Shown: positions 1 to 7,271 of the stretch, piece after piece | Layout of the letters: each line of letters begins with the position of its first letter | Position numbering within the stretch: position 1 is the stretch's first letter | Origin: Pyxidicoccus parkwaysis | GTDB lineage: Bacteria > Myxococcota > Myxococcia > Myxococcales > Myxococcaceae | Assembly (NCBI RefSeq): GCF_017301735.1 | Contig: NZ_CP071090.1 | Span: 11,329,001-11,393,000 of the forward strand | Length of the DNA stretch: 64,000 bases | Direction: 5' to 3' | Made by a program: the position numbers and the translations under genes | The notes under the pieces: generated by a model | What the model was told of the DNA's origin: nothing | Database searches by the model: none | The model's input: the letters and a program-made list of their open reading frames with translations, nothing else

Positions 1-2643
1 ATGGCGCTCGGGTGGCTGCTGGCGCGGCGCAGGGAGGTGCCGCTGAGCGCGTACATCTCCTGCTGCTCGCTGGCGCTGCTGCTCAACTACTCGCACTCGA
101 GCTGGCTGCTCTTCCTTCCGGTGTGGCTGGCCATCGGCTCCAAGTACGTGCTCACCTTCGAGGGCAAGCACGTCTTCAACCCGTCCATGTTCGGCGTGGC
201 GCTGTCGCTGCTCCTCACGCGAGAGCTCATCACCGCCGCGCCCGCGTACCAGTGGGCCAATGGCAACGTGGCGCTGTCCGCCTTCATCCTCATGGCGGCG
301 CTGGTGCTCTTCTTCTTCCGCGTGGGCCGGGGCTGGCTCGTGGCCAGCTTCCTCTGCTTCTACGCACTCCAGACGGCGCTGCGCGCGTACATCATGCGGC
401 ACCACCTGCCGCCCGAGGTGCTGTTCCTCGGCACGCTGGGCGCGCCGTCCTTCTTCATCTTCGTCTTCTACATGCTCACCGACCCGGCCACCTCGCCGGG
501 CGGACGGCGCGGGCAGGTTCTGCTCGCCCTGGCGATAACGCTGGTGGACCTGGTGCTGCACCTGAAGGAGAGCGTCTACACGTTCTTCTACGCGGCCCTC
601 ACCTGCGCCACCCTGCGCTTCCTCTTCCTCCATGCGCGCGCGGCGTGGAAGCGCGGTGCGGGAGAGTCCATGAGGCGCCTGCTGTCCTCCGCGTACCTGA
701 AACGCGTGGGGCTGGTGGGCGGGCTCGGCGCCTTCATGGCCGTGGGCTTCACGGTGGCCGCCGCGCCCGGTGTCCGCGCGAAGCCGCTGGCCTTCCACAT
801 GGACCGCGTGGACGTGGCGGCGGCGGGGCTCGGCTCCCGCATGGGCCACACATTGGAGGAGTTGGACCCGCGCATCGGACACGTGGCGAAGTGGCTGGTG
901 GCCGTGGGCGACGCGGTGGCCACGGGTGACTATGACGGCGACGGGCGGTTGGACTTGTTCCTCACGCACCCGCTGGCGACTCCCGAGTTTCACGCGGGCC
1001 TCTACCGCAACCTCGGTGACTTTCGCTTCGAGCGCGTGCCGGTGCCCGCGCTGGAGCGCTTCGCCACCCGCTACAAGGAAGAGGGCCTCGCGGGCGGCGG
1101 CACCTTCGTGGACTGGGATGGAGACGGCGACGCGGACCTCGCGGTGGCGGTGGCCTTCGGGCCGGTGCGCCTGCTGCGCAACACGCTGCGCGAGACAGGC
1201 GTCGCGGGCTTCGAGGACGTCACGGAAGCGGCGGGCGTCACGGACCACGCGGTGAGCCTGGGGCTCACGTTCCTCGACTACGACCGCGATGGGCACCTGG
1301 ACCTCTTCGTCCTCAACGCGATGACGACGTACCTGCCTGACTACTCGCCGCCGGTGCCGCTCAACCTCTTCCGCCTGCCGCAGCCCGAGTACCCCGACGA
1401 CCGGCGCATGTTCCGCTTCATGCATGACGGCTGGCACAACGCGACGAACGGCGGGCTCAACGCGCTGTACCGGGGCCGGGGCGATGGCACCTTCGAGAAG
1501 GTGGACGTGAAGGCGATGGGCCTGGGCGACACGCACTGGTCGCTCGCGGTGAGCACGGTGGACCTCAACCACGATGGGTGGACGGACCTGTACGTCGCCA
1601 ACGACTTCGGGCCGGACGACGTCTACCTCAACGAGCAGGGACGTCACTTCCGCCGCGTCGCGGGGAAGCTCTTCGGGGAGATTGGGAAGGACACGTACAA
1701 GGGCATGAATGCGTCCGTGGCGGACTTCGACCGCAACGGGTGGCTCGACGTGTACGTCTCCAACGTGCACCACTCGCTCCAGGCGGAGGGCAGCCTGCTG
1801 TGGATGGTGGGGCCGGGCGAGGACGCCTTCACTCCGGCGTTCCATGACGAGGCCACCTTCCGGGGCGCGCTCAACGAACGGCGCTTCGGCTGGGGCGCGG
1901 GGGCGGGGGATTTGGACAACGACGGCTGGCCGGACCTCGTGCAGGCCAATGGCATGGTGGATGATCGGCTCGACGGGCCGCAGTGGCGCATCCCCGAGGG
2001 GCAGCGCAAGGACTACTGGTACGTCAATCACAAGCTGATGCAGTCCGGCCCCGAGATGCACACGTACGCGGACAAGTGGGGCGACATCCGCGGGCGCACG
2101 CTGTATCCGAACGAGCCCCGGCGCGTGTACCTCAACCTGGGCGAGGAGAACCCCGGACACTTCGTGGACCTGGCTCGCGAGCTGGGGATGGAGGAGCCGG
2201 AGAACTCGCGCGGCGTGCTGCTCGCGGACCTGGATGACGATGGCGATCTGGATGCGCTCGTCACCAACCAGCATGCGCCGGTGTCGCTGTATCGGAACAC
2301 GCTGCGCGGCGCGGCCTCGACGGAGGCGCACTTCGTGGGGCTGACGCTGGTGGGCAACGGCACGGGCACGCACCGGAGCGCGGTGGGGACTCGCGTCGTC
2401 CTCTCCTACGTGCAGGACGGGCGGCGCGTGGAGCAGGTGCAGGAGGTGGGGGTGATGGGCGGCTTCTCCGCGTCGTCGGACCCCCGGCTGCACTTCGGCC
2501 TGGGGCGCTACTCCGGGCCGGTGAAGGCGGAGGTGCACTGGTACGGCGGCGCGGTGCAGGAGGTGACGCTGGAGGCGGACCGCTACCAGGTGTTGCGGCA
2601 GCCTGCGGACGCCTCCGCGCTGCGCGGGAGCGCCACGCCATGA
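1..2643 (+). CDS. NqrB/RnfD-like membrane domain fused to FG-GAP repeats and ASPIC/UnbV domain (5' end may be outside window)
   Basis: The reading frame is open from the first base, so the true start may lie upstream. Residues 1-255 are hydrophobic, with about six membrane segments and a K-H-V-F-N-P motif like that of NqrB/RnfD-type subunits. From about residue 290 there are several calcium-binding FG-GAP/VCBS blades of the D-x-D-G-D-G-x-x-D type (for example YDGDGRLD, DWDGDGDAD, DYDRDGHLD, DLNHDGWTD). The last 100 residues match the ASPIC/UnbV domain of CRTAC1-like proteins. The predicted protein is anchored in the inner membrane with a large beta-propeller outside. Its stop overlaps the start of the next gene (ATGA), so translation is probably coupled. 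The substrate is unknown. The domain assignment is by sequence pattern and family knowledge, and any link to the downstream enzymes is inferred. Confidence 0.85.
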   Translation: MALGWLLARRREVPLSAYISCCSLALLLNYSHSSWLLFLPVWLAIGSKYVLTFEGKHVFNPSMFGVALSLLLTRELITAAPAYQWANGNVALSAFILMAALVLFFFRVGRGWLVASFLCFYALQTALRAYIMRHHLPPEVLFLGTLGAPSFFIFVFYMLTDPATSPGGRRGQVLLALAITLVDLVLHLKESVYTFFYAALTCATLRFLFLHARAAWKRGAGESMRRLLSSAYLKRVGLVGGLGAFMAVGFTVAAAPGVRAKPLAFHMDRVDVAAAGLGSRMGHTLEELDPRIGHVAKWLVAVGDAVATGDYDGDGRLDLFLTHPLATPEFHAGLYRNLGDFRFERVPVPALERFATRYKEEGLAGGGTFVDWDGDGDADLAVAVAFGPVRLLRNTLRETGVAGFEDVTEAAGVTDHAVSLGLTFLDYDRDGHLDLFVLNAMTTYLPDYSPPVPLNLFRLPQPEYPDDRRMFRFMHDGWHNATNGGLNALYRGRGDGTFEKVDVKAMGLGDTHWSLAVSTVDLNHDGWTDLYVANDFGPDDVYLNEQGRHFRRVAGKLFGEIGKDTYKGMNASVADFDRNGWLDVYVSNVHHSLQAEGSLLWMVGPGEDAFTPAFHDEATFRGALNERRFGWGAGAGDLDNDGWPDLVQANGMVDDRLDGPQWRIPEGQRKDYWYVNHKLMQSGPEMHTYADKWGDIRGRTLYPNEPRRVYLNLGEENPGHFVDLARELGMEEPENSRGVLLADLDDDGDLDALVTNQHAPVSLYRNTLRGAASTEAHFVGLTLVGNGTGTHRSAVGTRVVLSYVQDGRRVEQVQEVGVMGGFSASSDPRLHFGLGRYSGPVKAEVHWYGGAVQEVTLEADRYQVLRQPADASALRGSATP

Positions 2644-3413
2644 TGTCTTCGCTCAAGGGCAGCACGGTGCGGCGCGAGTTGCTCACCGAGGCACAGCGCG
2701 CGCAGATGCTGGCGCTGATGCAGCTCTGCTACGCGGGCGTGTCGCCGGAGCGCTTCGCGAAGGATTTGGACGGCAAGCAGTACGTCATCCTCCTGCACGC
2801 GCGGCGGGGCGGGGAATTGGTGGGCTTCAGCACGGTGCGCGTGGCGGAGGAGCGCGCGGGGGGGCGGCTGGTGGAGGTGGTGTACTCGGGGGACACGGTC
2901 ATCCACCCGGACTGGTGGGGACACAAGGTGTTGCAGGTGTGCTTCGGGCGCTTCCTGCTGTCTCGCAAGCTGCGCAACCCGCTGCGCCCGCTGCACTGGC
3001 TGCTGTTGAGCGCGGGGTTCAAGACGTACCTGCTCGCGGTGAACTACTTCTGGAGGACGGTGCCTCGGAGGGACTGGACGCCGCCGCCCGGGCGCGAGGA
3101 CTTCCTCCGCGAGCTGGCCACTCGCTGGTTCGGCGCGCAGTACGACGCGGGGCGGGGCACGCTGCGCTTTCACGGCGCGCACTATCGCGTGCGGGATGGC
3201 ATTGCGCCCATCGACCGCGCGGCGGCGACGCACCCGCACATCGCCTTCTTCGCCGAGCGCAACCCCGGCCATGTGGATGGCGAGGAGTTGGTGTGTCTGG
3301 TGGAGATTCGGTGGTGGGACCTCATGCGGGCACTGGGGCGCAGCGTGTGGGGTCAGCTTCGCGGTTGGGCGCGGCGCGGACTTCGGCAGGTCGGCGTCCG
3401 CGTGGGGACGTGA
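2640..3413 (+). CDS. GNAT-like acyltransferase-type protein
   Basis: This 257-residue protein starts at an ATG overlapping the upstream stop; a second ATG follows at 2643. It resembles the GNAT fold: an N-terminal helix pair with L-C-Y-A, a strand around V-G-F-S-T-V-R-V, and an H-P-D-W-W-G-H segment where GNAT enzymes bind the acyl-CoA pyrophosphate. No classic R/Q-x-x-G-x-A signature is visible, so catalysis is not assured. A hydrophobic stretch near residues 110-140 may touch the membrane. It sits between the UnbV protein and the GH3 enzyme, with 4-base overlaps on both sides, so all three are probably made together and act on one product. Acyl transfer to that product is an inference. Confidence 0.7.
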   Translation: MMSSLKGSTVRRELLTEAQRAQMLALMQLCYAGVSPERFAKDLDGKQYVILLHARRGGELVGFSTVRVAEERAGGRLVEVVYSGDTVIHPDWWGHKVLQVCFGRFLLSRKLRNPLRPLHWLLLSAGFKTYLLAVNYFWRTVPRRDWTPPPGREDFLRELATRWFGAQYDAGRGTLRFHGAHYRVRDGIAPIDRAAATHPHIAFFAERNPGHVDGEELVCLVEIRWWDLMRALGRSVWGQLRGWARRGLRQVGVRVGT

Positions 3414-5074
3414 GGCGCGCCGTGGCTGCGTCGTCCGTGTTGCTGGGTGGACTTCACGCCGCTCTGGCTCCTTCTGCGCTGCGCTTCCATCGCGCCCTGC
3501 GCGACCCCGAGGCGGCGCAGACGGAGTGTCTGTCTCGCGTGCTGCGGGCTACGGCAGGGAGCCAGCAGGCCGCGCGCATCCCGGGCTTCGAGCGGGTGCG
3601 CACCGCTCGGGAGTTCCAGGACGCGGTGCCGATGGTGACGCCCGACAGCGTCGCTCCCGACGTCGAGCGGATTGCCGCCGGTGAGGCCCGGGTCCTCACC
3701 CGTGAGCCGGTGATGCGCTTCGAGCCTTCGGGTGGCTCCTCGGGCGCGAGCAAGCTCGTGCCCATGACACAGGGCCTGCTGGACGAGTTCCAGCGCGCCC
3801 TGGCCCCCATGCTGTTCGAGTTGCTCCACCACAGGCCCGTGCTCCGCACCGGACCGAGCTACTGGTCCATCTCTCCCATGGGCCGGAAGCAGGGCACGAC
3901 AGCGGGCGGCATTCCGGTGGGGAGCGTGGAGGACAGTGCGTACTTCGCTCGTGCGCTGCGGCCGCTGCTCTCGCGGGTGTTCGCGGTGCCGGGCGCGGTG
4001 GGTGCGCTGCCGGATGTGGAGCGGTGCCGGTACGTGACGTTGTGGCACCTCGTCTCGCGTGAGGACCTGGTACTCATCAGCGTTTGGAATCCGAGCTTCC
4101 TCACGCTGCTCATGGACGCGCTGGAGCGGCACGGAGAGCAACTGGCGGAAGACCTGGAGCGGGGCACCTGCCGCCCACCGGATGCGGACGAGGTCCGTGG
4201 AGTCCTCGCTCGTATGCGCTTCTCGCCGCGTCCCGAGCGTGCCGCCGCGCTTCGTTCTGCTTTGCGGCACGGACTTGAGGCTCGTGAGCTATGGCCCCGG
4301 CTCTCCCTGCTCAGCATGTGGACGGATGCGCAGGCCGCGCACGCCGTGCCCTCCGCGTGCCGGCGCTTCTCCGGCGTGGAGGTGCAGGGCAAGGGACTGC
4401 TGGCCACAGAAGGTGTCGTCACCGTGCCGCTCTTCGATGCGCCCGCGCCCGTGCTCGCGGTGCGCAGCCACTTCTTCGAGTTCATCGATGCCGAGCATCC
4501 CGACGTGCGTCCACGCCTCGCGCACGAATTGGAGCGAGGCCGCACGTACACGGTGCTGCTCTCCACTTCGGGAGGATTGCTGCGCTACCGGCTCGGAGAC
4601 CTCGTGCGTGTGGAGGGCTTCCGGCATGCCACGCCCTGCCTGCGCTTCCTCGGGCGCGCGGATGCCGTCTGCGACCTCGTGGGGGAGAAGCTCTCCGCGA
4701 CACGCGTGGCCGCCGTGCTGGACGCCATGTTGCCTTCCTTCTTTGGCGGCGTGCGGCCCGACTTCGCCATGCTGGCTCCCGAGTGGCAGCCTGGGCCTCC
4801 CGCCTATCGGCTCTTTCTCGACACCGCTGCTCCCGACTCGCGCCTTGCCGAGGCAGCCGCTGTGGTGGAACGCGCGCTCCTCGAAGGCCACCACTACCGC
4901 TATGCGCGCGAGCTGGGGCAGCTCGGTCCGGTGCTCGCCGTGCGCGTCTCGGAAGGGGTTCGACGCTACGAGGCCCGCTGCATTGCTCTCGGCCAGCGCG
5001 CCGGTGACATCAAGCCCATGGACCTGCACCGCCAGCCCGGATGGTCCGCCCACTTCTCCGGAGTCGCCGCATGA
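3410..5074 (+). CDS. GH3-family adenylate-forming acyl-acid amido synthetase-like protein
   Basis: The 554-residue product starts at GTG 3410, which overlaps the preceding TGA (GTGA). The GH3 superfamily (the auxin-responsive GH3/JAR1 fold) activates carboxylic acids with ATP and couples them to amines. The ATP-loop-like segment E-P-S-G-G-S-S-G-A-S-K lies near residue 105. The later motifs include the S-T-S-G-G-L-L-R-Y-R-L-G-D core, the F-L-G-R-A-D segment, and a C-terminal region with I-K-P-M-D near the end, all typical of bacterial GH3 proteins. The neighbours are a GNAT-like protein and a Rieske oxygenase, so an oxidised and amidated or acylated small molecule or lipid is a reasonable guess. 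The last codons and stop are duplicated 95 bp downstream. Confidence 0.85.
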   Translation: MRRAVAASSVLLGGLHAALAPSALRFHRALRDPEAAQTECLSRVLRATAGSQQAARIPGFERVRTAREFQDAVPMVTPDSVAPDVERIAAGEARVLTREPVMRFEPSGGSSGASKLVPMTQGLLDEFQRALAPMLFELLHHRPVLRTGPSYWSISPMGRKQGTTAGGIPVGSVEDSAYFARALRPLLSRVFAVPGAVGALPDVERCRYVTLWHLVSREDLVLISVWNPSFLTLLMDALERHGEQLAEDLERGTCRPPDADEVRGVLARMRFSPRPERAAALRSALRHGLEARELWPRLSLLSMWTDAQAAHAVPSACRRFSGVEVQGKGLLATEGVVTVPLFDAPAPVLAVRSHFFEFIDAEHPDVRPRLAHELERGRTYTVLLSTSGGLLRYRLGDLVRVEGFRHATPCLRFLGRADAVCDLVGEKLSATRVAAVLDAMLPSFFGGVRPDFAMLAPEWQPGPPAYRLFLDTAAPDSRLAEAAAVVERALLEGHHYRYARELGQLGPVLAVRVSEGVRRYEARCIALGQRAGDIKPMDLHRQPGWSAHFSGVAA

Positions 5075-5213
5075 GACAGCCTCAGCACCTGCACTTCGTT
5101 GAGCCTCCCCGAGCGCCCGAGGTGAACAGGGAGGCAAGGGCCCTCCTCATTCCTGGAGCCGCCGCATGAGACAGCCCCAGCACCTGCACCCCGTCGAGCC
5201 AGCTCGCGCTCCC
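5057..5213 (+). repeat. 95-bp tandem duplication of the GH3 stop / Rieske start junction
   Basis: The GH3 gene ends G-V-A-A-TGA at 5063-5074, and an almost identical end G-A-A-A-TGA occurs at 5158-5169. In both copies the stop overlaps an ATG and is followed by the same bases (ATGAGACAGCC or TCC, then CAGCACCTGCAC). The offset is 95 bp, which is not a multiple of three. The copies stay recognisable for about 50 bp: the first translates MRQPQHLHFVEPPRAPEV and the second MRQPQHLHPVEPARAPNV. The second copy provides the working start of the Rieske gene. Confidence 0.85.
5071..5169 (+). CDS. 32-residue mini-ORF, duplicated N-terminus of the Rieske protein
   Basis: An ATG overlapping the GH3 stop opens a 32-codon frame whose first 18 residues mirror the N-terminus of the Rieske oxygenase that follows. 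It then ends at a TGA overlapping the Rieske ATG at 5166. The mini-ORF is therefore a by-product of the 95-bp duplication, but its start and stop overlap both neighbours and could pass ribosomes from GH3 to the oxygenase. No function as a peptide is suggested by the sequence. A leader-like coupling role is possible but untested. Confidence 0.4.
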   Translation: MRQPQHLHFVEPPRAPEVNREARALLIPGAAA

Positions 5214-6353
5214 AACGTGGACCTCGAAGCGGAGGCCGACCTCGCCCGCTGTGGCGCACTCAAGGACTACTGGTACGTCGCCTGTCTCTCCACGGAGCTG
5301 AAGGCGGGTGCCCCGCTCGCGCGCACCCTCTTCGGCACGGGCGTGGTCCTCTTCCGCGACGCTCATGGCCGGCCCACCGCCCTGCGCGACCGGTGCCTGC
5401 ATCGCAACGCGCGGCTGTCGCGCGGAGCCGTGTTCGATGGGCGGCTCGGCTGCCCGTACCATGGCTGGGTCTACGACGCGTCCGGCGCGGTGGTGGAGGT
5501 CCCCTCGCTCGGGCCTTCGCAGCGCAGTGAGTTGCTGGACGCGGACGCCTGCGCGCGCGAGGGCCTCCAGCCGGAGCCCTGCAAGCTGGGCCAGCTCCAG
5601 CACTTCCCCACGGTGGAGCAGGACGGGCTCGTCTTCGTCTTCATGGGCGGCCCCGACGCCTCGCGTGCCCGCGCCGAGCCGTTCCGCGTCCCCTACTGGG
5701 GACATGCCGGGTGGACCGTCTACTTCATGGTGACGCGCTTCCCGAACGGCGTGACGAACCTCGTCGAGAACTTCATGGACGTGCCGCACACGCTCTTCGT
5801 CCATCCAGGCTGGTTCCGGAAGCCGGCGAGCAAGCGCGTCCCCGCGACGGTGCGGCGCACGGCGGGCAGCGTGCTGGTGACGTACAAGCAGGAGCAGGAC
5901 ACCGTCACGGGCCTCGGCCGCCTCTTCAATCCGAGCGGCCTGCCGCTGCTCCACACGGACAAGTACTACGTGCCCAACGTCACCCGCGTGGACTACCTGT
6001 GGGGCGACCACGGCTTCGTCATCAACTCGCAGTGCACGCCCGTCGGCCCCACGGACAGCCTCGTCTACACGGCCATCAGCTATCGGCTCCCGGTGGACGT
6101 GCCCGGCGCGCTGGTGGGGCGGGCGCTCAAGCCGCTGGTGCGCTGGTACACGCGGCAGGTCATCCAGCAGGACGTGGTCATCATGGGCATCCAGCGCGAG
6201 GGGCTGCTCGACGGGCCCGGTGGCGGCGTCTACTCCGGCACCGAGGCGGACCTGCACCACGCCGACATCGAGGCCTACCGCTGCTGGCTGCGAGAGGGCG
6301 GCCACGGCGCCGGCCCCGAGGAGGCCGAGCGCGAGATGGCCTTCTGGATATGA
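5166..6353 (+). CDS. Rieske [2Fe-2S] non-heme iron oxygenase
   Basis: This 395-residue protein has the layout of the alpha subunit of aromatic ring-hydroxylating oxygenases. The Rieske cluster ligands are C-L-H near residue 78 and C-P-Y-H-G-W near residue 96. The mononuclear iron site is N-F-M-D-V-P-H-T-L-F-V-H (D-x2-H-x4-H) near residue 205. Such enzymes use electrons from a ferredoxin/reductase to hydroxylate, demethylate or desaturate substrates. No reductase partner is encoded nearby. The gene closes the operon after GH3, suggesting it oxidises the same metabolite. The substrate cannot be read from the sequence. The start is ATG 5166, overlapping the mini-ORF stop; an earlier copy of the same start lies 95 bp upstream but is out of frame. 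Confidence 0.88.
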   Translation: MRQPQHLHPVEPARAPNVDLEAEADLARCGALKDYWYVACLSTELKAGAPLARTLFGTGVVLFRDAHGRPTALRDRCLHRNARLSRGAVFDGRLGCPYHGWVYDASGAVVEVPSLGPSQRSELLDADACAREGLQPEPCKLGQLQHFPTVEQDGLVFVFMGGPDASRARAEPFRVPYWGHAGWTVYFMVTRFPNGVTNLVENFMDVPHTLFVHPGWFRKPASKRVPATVRRTAGSVLVTYKQEQDTVTGLGRLFNPSGLPLLHTDKYYVPNVTRVDYLWGDHGFVINSQCTPVGPTDSLVYTAISYRLPVDVPGALVGRALKPLVRWYTRQVIQQDVVIMGIQREGLLDGPGGGVYSGTEADLHHADIEAYRCWLREGGHGAGPEEAEREMAFWI

Positions 6354-6452
6354 GCGGGGGCGGGCTGCGCGGTTGAGCTGGAGCGGATGAAGGAGCACCT
6401 GCTCCAGGTTCCAGGAGCCACGAGCATCAGTCCCGACGCGCGGGTGCTACGC

Positions 6453-6481
6453 GAGCCACGAAGCTCATCCGTCCGTGGCTC
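6453..6481. terminator. Candidate hairpin between convergent genes
   Basis: GAGCCACG (6453-6460) pairs with CGTGGCTC (6474-6481) around a 13-base loop. It lies between the Rieske gene (+ strand) and the charged-repeat gene (- strand). There is no clear T-run, so intrinsic termination is uncertain. Confidence 0.35.
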
Positions 6482-6492
6482 ACTGAAGTGAC

Positions 6493-6918
6493 TCACCCGC
6501 GCCGGGAGTCATAGGCCGAGTGGCCATGCGTCGAGTGCTCACGCTCCCAGCGCTCACGCTCCCGCCGCTCCTTGCGCTCGCGCTCCGCGCGCTCCCGCTC
6601 CAGGCGGGCCAGGCGCTCGCGCTCCACACGCTCCCGCTCGATACGAGCCAGGCGCTCGCGCTCCGCACGCTCGCGCTCGATACGAGCCAACCGCTCCCGC
6701 TCCCGCTCCTGATGCTCGCGCTCGATGCGGGCCTGCCGCTCCCGCTCCTGCCGTTCCCGCTCCTGCCGTTCCCGCTCGGCCCGCTCGCGCTCCACGCGGC
6801 CGCTCGGGTTCGGCTCGCCCACCCGGATGCTGGAGGCCTCGTGCACGTTCTGGGCGAGCACCGGACTCCCGACGGACATCGCGAGCACCACGAACACCCG
6901 AATCAGCTTCGCCTTCAT
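6493..6918 (-). CDS. Secreted Glu/Arg-rich repeat protein
   Basis: The 141-residue product starts at ATG 6918 with GGAGG upstream; the open frame extends further but lacks a better start. Residues 1-23 form a clear signal peptide (MKAKLIRVFVVLAMSVGSPVLAQ) with an A-x-A-like cleavage site. From about residue 45 the protein is almost entirely R-E-R-E-R-x-E/A-R-I/L-E blocks with 7- and 11-residue spacing. This suggests one long, highly charged helix or coiled coil. It ends in a Ser/His-rich tail. No enzymatic motif is present. The DNA is low-complexity, so the length of the repeat probably varies between strains. The opposite strand gives a Leu-rich frame that is only a mirror of this coding. 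Confidence 0.7.
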   Translation of the reverse strand: MKAKLIRVFVVLAMSVGSPVLAQNVHEASSIRVGEPNPSGRVERERAERERQERERQERERQARIEREHQERERERLARIERERAERERLARIERERVERERLARLERERAERERKERRERERWEREHSTHGHSAYDSRRG

Positions 6919-7271
6919 GACGGCCTCCAGTCTCAGCGGCGTCGTTGCCGCGTTCTGTCCGTTCGGACGGGAGACCCAAGGAACGATTCTTCCGACGTCC
7001 ATTTCCGTTCATTACGGCGCCGCGTCACATCCGACCCCCAATCCCATATCAGCGAAAAATCGGGGTCCGGAGGCCACACATCATTGGAGCATTCTCGCTC
7101 CACGGGGAAAAACGACGTAAATAACATTTACGAAATGAGGGCTACACCCCTCGAAAGCACACCCTCAGCAAGCAACGAAACACTTTGAAACAAAAATCAC
7201 GCACTCAGGGTTTGAAATCCCTATTCCAGTTGTGTCACGAATAGCGGGCCTTTCTCCCTGGAGGTATTTCG
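6919..7271. promoter_or_regulatory. AT-richer upstream region of the protease gene
   Basis: About 350 bases hold no gene. From about 7020 to 7270 the base composition falls well below the surrounding 70% GC, with runs such as aaaaatc and aaataacattta. This is typical of the promoter region of a strongly expressed secreted enzyme. A small inverted repeat (agggtttgaaatccct) lies near 7206-7221. No convincing -35/-10 or sigma-54 pair was identified. The segment ends in GGAGGT at 7260-7265, the ribosome binding site of the TTG start at 7272. Confidence 0.45.

Noticed and set aside
2915..3409. Upstream extension of the GH3 frame
   Set aside because: It lies entirely within the GNAT-like gene in another frame; GTG 3410 overlaps the stop and fits the GH3 N-terminus.
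6520..7188. Leu/Ala-rich plus-strand frame with apparent repeats
   Set aside because: It is the complement of the R-E-R repeat gene, which has a signal peptide and GGAGG site.
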